Shown here in pieces: positions 59,578 through 64,000 of a DNA stretch of 64,000 nucleotides. Source of the DNA: Metallyticus violacea (taxonomy: Eukaryota; Arthropoda; Insecta; Mantodea; Metallyticidae); NCBI GenBank assembly GCA_030762175.1, contig CM060834.1:70216001-70280000 (forward strand). Direction: 5' to 3'. The position numbers and the translations under genes were made by a program. Position 1 is the stretch's first letter. Each line of letters starts with the position of its first letter. Below the pieces are notes generated by a model, which saw nothing but the letters and a program-made list of their open reading frames with translations, did no database searches and was not told the DNA's origin.

Positions 59578-61764
59578 TTAGAACTTGAGTTGAACCAGGC
59601 CATATTGTTATATTGTTTCTGACACAATAAGTAAATGAAAATATTTTTTTTCTCCTACACACAGCAAGAAGCAAGAAGCCCTAGTGCGATACTTTCGGTG
59701 TTTCAATTTTAAAATGTTAGGTCCGGAGCCTCCTTTGTAATTTACTGCCGGTTATCCAGGCAGAATGTGTATGTGTAAATATATATGTAAAGTGTTTTAT
59801 TGAAGTTTGTTGTATTAAATTATTGTATTGGCTTGAGGTTCCGTTGCTATAAAATTGTTCGGCGAGGAACGTGTATTGTTAAGTCAACATATAAAGTTAT
59901 TGTATTTGAGTAATAGCATTTTAAGACACCTGTTTTACTTTATGCCCGCACCATAGTATGTGATTGCCAATGATTGAATTGAATTTTATGTGCTAAAAGA
60001 TGCATATAATTAAAGATTTACAGTTTAAAATTTAAACATACAAAATTTGAAATATATCTGTTATTTTAATTGTTTTATAATAATCTCATAGATGTGTTGG
60101 TGAATTAAGTTTACACTAATTCTGTGTTAAGATTCTCTACTGTTTTATTACAATTTATTTTTAATAAAAATTGAAATACTTTTATATTGTTCAGCAAATT
60201 ATATTCGTTTTACAATTATTAAAAATTGTGATTTCTTCTTCTTCTCCTATACTGCAAAGTTACCTTTCCATAGCATATACTGAAGGTTTATTTCAGCATA
60301 CTACCTTAGTTAAAACATAGGATGTCTGACATCAACGGAATAGTGGCGATCAAACCAGTAACAGCATTTGCTTGAGACTTGGCGCAAAACGCTTCTCGTA
60401 TAAAAGTCAGTATCGGATTAGATTGTATTGCATTGTTTGGGGCTGAGGAGGATACTTCGGCATTTCAATCTTGCTCACGGCTGGCCGTTTGTGCTTACGC
60501 CGCCTATGAGGGCACCCCCGGGAGGAAAGGATAAGGTGAGGAGCATAGCGAATGCCAGGATCTACCGGTAGTGACGTCATGAAATTAAACGAGTTCCTAA
60601 TATATTTGCAGATAGAACACCTCGATGCCACCAAGAAGTTTGTGCCCCGCAGAAGGTTCCTTGCATACCAGCACAAGTCACTATCATTTGCGATCCTGTA
60701 ACTCATGAAATGATATGAAATGGGACAGCAAAAAAATCATGGAAAAATAAAATTTTCCTTCCACCATTCGCATAAGATACCAGGGGAACCCCCCATTGCA
60801 AAAATCAAGATCAGGATGGCAGGCCCCAAGGAATTTGAACTGTGGTATTTCTGTGATCAATAGCTGCAAAAGTGAGCGATTTATGAATGTTACGTATGTT
60901 TGGCACTCAGAACTCCGTATGTACACTAATCATTCGCGTTATTGCAGAATTTTGCATCGTTCGGATGTTGAATAAATGTGAAATTGCACGCCGGATTGCA
61001 GCTGTCATATCCAGTGGATTAGGAAGGATTCGATATCGGGGTCCAGCAGCAACCTCGCGTAATCGATACGTCACAGGGTCATCCTGCACGCACCCTGCAG
61101 CCATTCTGACGAATCACTCTTGTTTAAACGACGCTGTCAAAAGAACGGACCAAGCCAATCTGTCAAACAGGCCTAAGGTGTATTACAAATCGCTGTTACA
61201 TTTAAAATATTTGATACCTAGTTCTTGTTTTGCAGTTAGAGATCTATGAAAAACAACGTGGTCTTATTTTTTACTTACTTTATGGTACAGAGATATCCTA
61301 AATTGATTTAACGTTGTTTGCGTTAACCATGTTAAGAACCTTTCCTAGTGGGGGTCAGCGAGTTCCATAAGTGTAACGATCCAAATCATGATTATTATAA
61401 GAGAGGGGTTTCGGTTCGTACGGGAATAATTGGTGAGAAAAGTTTGAACAGATGCTTATTTCAAAATAGTGACGAAGAGGAAAAAATATTCAACTGTGAT
61501 ATAGGTCAATGTACGTCTTCAAATGAATGGAACAGCGTGGAGAATAGACACAACAGTAAAAAGCAACACCTAATCCTCCCAATCAAATGTATAGGAATCA
61601 CGTACAAACTGTCACGTATACTGAAACATAGGGCGATATACTGGAGCATACATTTGGTTATGATAACATGTTTATAATAAATACCCGATTTTCCAATTTA
61701 AGTATGGAATTATCAACCAAAATTCCTTTATAAATCTTTTAAGGCTTCCAAGGCCGGGTTAATC
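59578..61764. other. No recognisable gene; one GC-rich segment
   Basis: Between about 60430 and 61150 the sequence is more GC-rich than the rest of the window and has longer frames on both strands (60407-60706 minus, 60887-61249 plus, 60907-61104 minus). None contains a motif I know, and the frames overlap on opposite strands, so they are probably chance. The segment may be an unrecognised repeat or a decayed exon. Confidence 0.4.
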
Positions 61765-61947
61765 TTGCTAAAATTACAACTTTCCGGCTGTTATACCCTG
61801 GTCGATGATGTATTTTGAGATCAAAGATTCGTCATTGGACGTGCGCCAGTTTAATATCTTCATTTATGACGCTAACCAAAGTAGTTAACGAAAACTTTGA
61901 TCTCAAAATGTACTACCGATCAGCCCGAAAAGTTATAATTTTAGCAA
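61765..61947. repeat. MITE-like foldback element
   Basis: Arms 61765-61826 and 61895-61947 are imperfect inverted repeats: TTGCTAAAATTACAACTTTC...TTTTGAGATCAAAG on the left, and on the right, reverse-complemented, TTGCTAAAATTATAACTTTT...TTTTGAGATCAAAG. They enclose about 68 bp. The total of 183 bp and the lack of coding capacity fit a miniature inverted-repeat element. The target duplication is not clear. Confidence 0.8.
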
Positions 61948-63548
61948 TACTATATATTCTGTTATTCTTTTCCCATATATTTTCTATTGTGTAGAAAAAC
62001 AGGATATATTAAATTTTATTGAGAGAAGAAGTATATTGGTGAAATATCAGCCAAACAAAGTGTGGACAAATGAATACTTTTATGGTCTTCATCACCATTG
62101 TCACCTGATGTGGTTGTGATGTGTTTGTTACTGTATGAATACAGAAAGGAAAGAGCAAATGTTGTTTGAAAATGCCCCATCGTTTTGAACCTTTATGAAG
62201 AAACCGTCAAAATAATCCAAACAAGTTTCGATTTGAAGTTTTTAAAATTGGAATTCATCTTCTAATAATATAGATTTTGCTTGAATTTAATTAACTGTAT
62301 TACGTTAATTTTGATGAAACCAAAGAAGAAAATGTTCCGAAAGCAAAATAAGAGCAACCATAGAAATAAATTATTAAAATAAGAATAATTTGAATAGGAC
62401 CCTGTCGTACATATCTGCAATATTTCGAAACCTCTCTTGGAGGAACGAACCATTGACCAGCACACATTCAATCATCAAGGAGGCGAACGCTACGCTCTCC
62501 TTCTATCCAGCCCATAGCACATAAGTCAACTCCGCTGCAAAATAAAAACCCTTGTATGTAGGGACTTCGATAAAAGGGAAAAGAAAACCTTTATATTAAA
62601 AATGAAGGGTGTCATGTAAACTTATAACCTGACCGGTACTGTCTATTCTACCGCCAATAGGTATATTTCTTAATAAACTAATAAGAAATAAAACCTGAAT
62701 GGGTGAAATTCCTACCAAACAAAAGATCACCCAAAAGGACCGCACCTACTTTACCTTCTTTCATCGATAAGAAAATCACAAGCAACCGCAACACAGCTCA
62801 GATTGACTTACATCCAGCCTATCAATTGATCCTCTTCATTCTATTACAGAGCTAAGAGATAGTGGCGTGAAACGTCAGTATGAAAGATTGCAATACGGAA
62901 GCAGAAAGCTTACAGCTTTTCTCTTCTTTTTTCAACACCCAGTTACACAATTTCTATAACTAGGTCACAAAATATTTCCGTATTTATGTTAAGTTAGTAC
63001 GGTTTTCGTTTGAAAACTGCTGCATTTCATCATGTTTCAACTTCAATAACTCCATATTAGCGCATATATTACTGGATTAATTGGAAATGGGATTTAACGA
63101 GATTATATGTTGACCTAAATATCATGTTTACTGAGTTAGACATGCAATCATTAAGTCTTTGAGATAGACTATGACATTTCTTTATACGTTTGTTCCGCTG
63201 AGGTGGTGAAGTTTCGAGGATCTATACTCTTTAAAAATTCTCATTTGATAATTAATATTGTCTGTACTGTGTGTAAAATGTACACAAATATTTAGAATAT
63301 ATATTGCAATATACATACACATCGGAAATTGATGAAAATGAAACATGTGAGTACAAGATCAGGAAGAGCTTGACAATGACGAACAATTATCAATAAATTA
63401 ACCTGGAGAAAGCCGTGGGCTACAAAATATGCGATGAAAAAGAGTTAAAATTGAGAATAGCATCAGTGATGTAAAGCAGGTGTGAAATCAGCGGAGGCCC
63501 TCCGGTTATATAGGAAAATCTCTGATATGCTTATAGGTTTACTAACAC
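61948..63548. other. No recognisable gene
   Basis: Nothing recognised. Confidence 0.5.
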
Positions 63549-63602
63549 CAAGCACTGCCTGTGGTGCCTTAGTAGTAAAAATGGGCATTAAACACCATTC
63601 AA
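63549..63602 (+). repeat. Orphan SINE-B 3' module
   Basis: GCACTGCCTGTGGTGCCTTA, then GTAGTAAAAATGGGCATTAA and ACACCATT match the 3' end of SINE-B (36415-36470 reversed). No head or body lies upstream. Confidence 0.65.
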
Positions 63603-63689
63603 ATGTTCAAAAACACCAAGCATGGGGCATAACTTTGCGAATAGGAACAAAAGGTGGTTTTAGATTCAGCTTGTACATGTTTTTTTAAG

Positions 63690-64000
63690 GGATTTTGGGA
63701 CTGATGAGGAGCAAGCAGGAATTCGGTGCCTATAGTGAGGCCATAGAGTGTAAAAGCAAAAGTAGTGAGATATTGACTGCGAATTATTGATAGGCACTAA
63801 ACTTTAAGACACTGCGTTACCATGAACAGTTAAGTTTGGGAGGGAGTATGACATGAACATCATATTAAGAAAGGGAGTGGAAGCAATAGGACTAATCTCC
63901 ATTTGAATAGCAGATCAAAAGAATAAAATAAATGTATAGGAAGGTTAAGAATTGCTTGAGGGATATGGATAGGCAGTAGGAAACTGCACAATACAGGGAT
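63690..64000 (+). repeat. Dispersed repeat, second copy (partial)
   Basis: The block GGAAGGTTAAGAATTGCTTG, AGGGATATGGATAGGCAG at 63939-63976 repeats the block at 23152-23190 (reverse strand there) with one mismatch over 38 bp. Similarity outside this block is not obvious by eye, and the window ends shortly after. The start given is a guess. Confidence 0.45.

Noticed and set aside
60407..61249. Overlapping frames of 99, 80, 120 and 65 codons on both strands
   Set aside because: They overlap on opposite strands in a GC-richer patch, where stops are rarer; no family motif was recognised.
61348..61677. 109-codon plus-strand frame
   Set aside because: No recognisable motif; likely chance.

Overview
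This window looks like AT-rich, gene-poor, repeat-dense nuclear DNA from an insect. I found no convincing host gene, exon, rRNA, functional tRNA gene or CRISPR array. The insect call rests on the repeat types: several Tc1/mariner lineages, fossils of the insect-typical transposon carrying the DUF4817 helix-turn-helix domain, two tRNA-headed SINE families, and long trinucleotide arrays. A large hemimetabolous genome such as a cockroach or relative is my guess, by inference only.

Layout. From 1 to 6.4 kb: a tRNA-like SINE scrap, an LTR/primer-site-like stretch near 2.8-3.0 kb, an irritans/Himar-like mariner fossil (minus, about 4.2-4.95 kb) abutting a SINE-A fragment, and a DUF4817-type fossil (5.55-6.1 kb). 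From 8.9 to 11.6 kb: an internally deleted DUF4817-type element interrupted by a Tc1-like element with recognisable TIRs and TA target site (9333-10616), then a SINE-A copy. From 14.5 to 16.1 kb: a foldback plus a roughly 251/266-bp tandem array. From 18.1 to 20 kb: a (TAG)n array of about 0.5 kb and a TIR-bounded, internally deleted DUF4817-type element (19138-19970). From 22.8 to 24.5 kb: a dispersed coding-like repeat that reappears at the window end, and a tandem array with a unit of roughly 120 bp. From 26.2 to 30.9 kb: a (CTA)n array, a mariner fossil, a 204-bp hairpin related to the 14.5-kb foldback, and an internally deleted mariner.

From 32 to 47 kb: a SINE-A copy whose body is tandemly amplified, two closely related but dead mariners in opposite orientation (35006-36316 plus; 42513-43826 minus), SINE-B copies (one with a 10-bp target duplication), a copia-like LTR candidate, and a near-intact SINE-A with a 12-bp target duplication (46927-47225). 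From 49 to 64 kb: a mariner fossil split by a 46-T run, two more copies of the roughly 120-bp array, a SINE-B copy, a small MITE-like foldback (61765-61947), an orphan SINE-B tail, and the second copy of the dispersed repeat.

There are no genes working together here. The content is a layered record of transposon insertion, nesting, internal deletion and tandem expansion. The least explained items are the foldback/tandem-array family (14.5 and 29 kb), the three dispersed roughly 120-bp arrays (24, 52.5 and 54 kb), the amplified SINE at 32 kb, and the shared 3' module of SINE-B. All identifications were made by reading the sequence and recalling protein family motifs; no database search was run.
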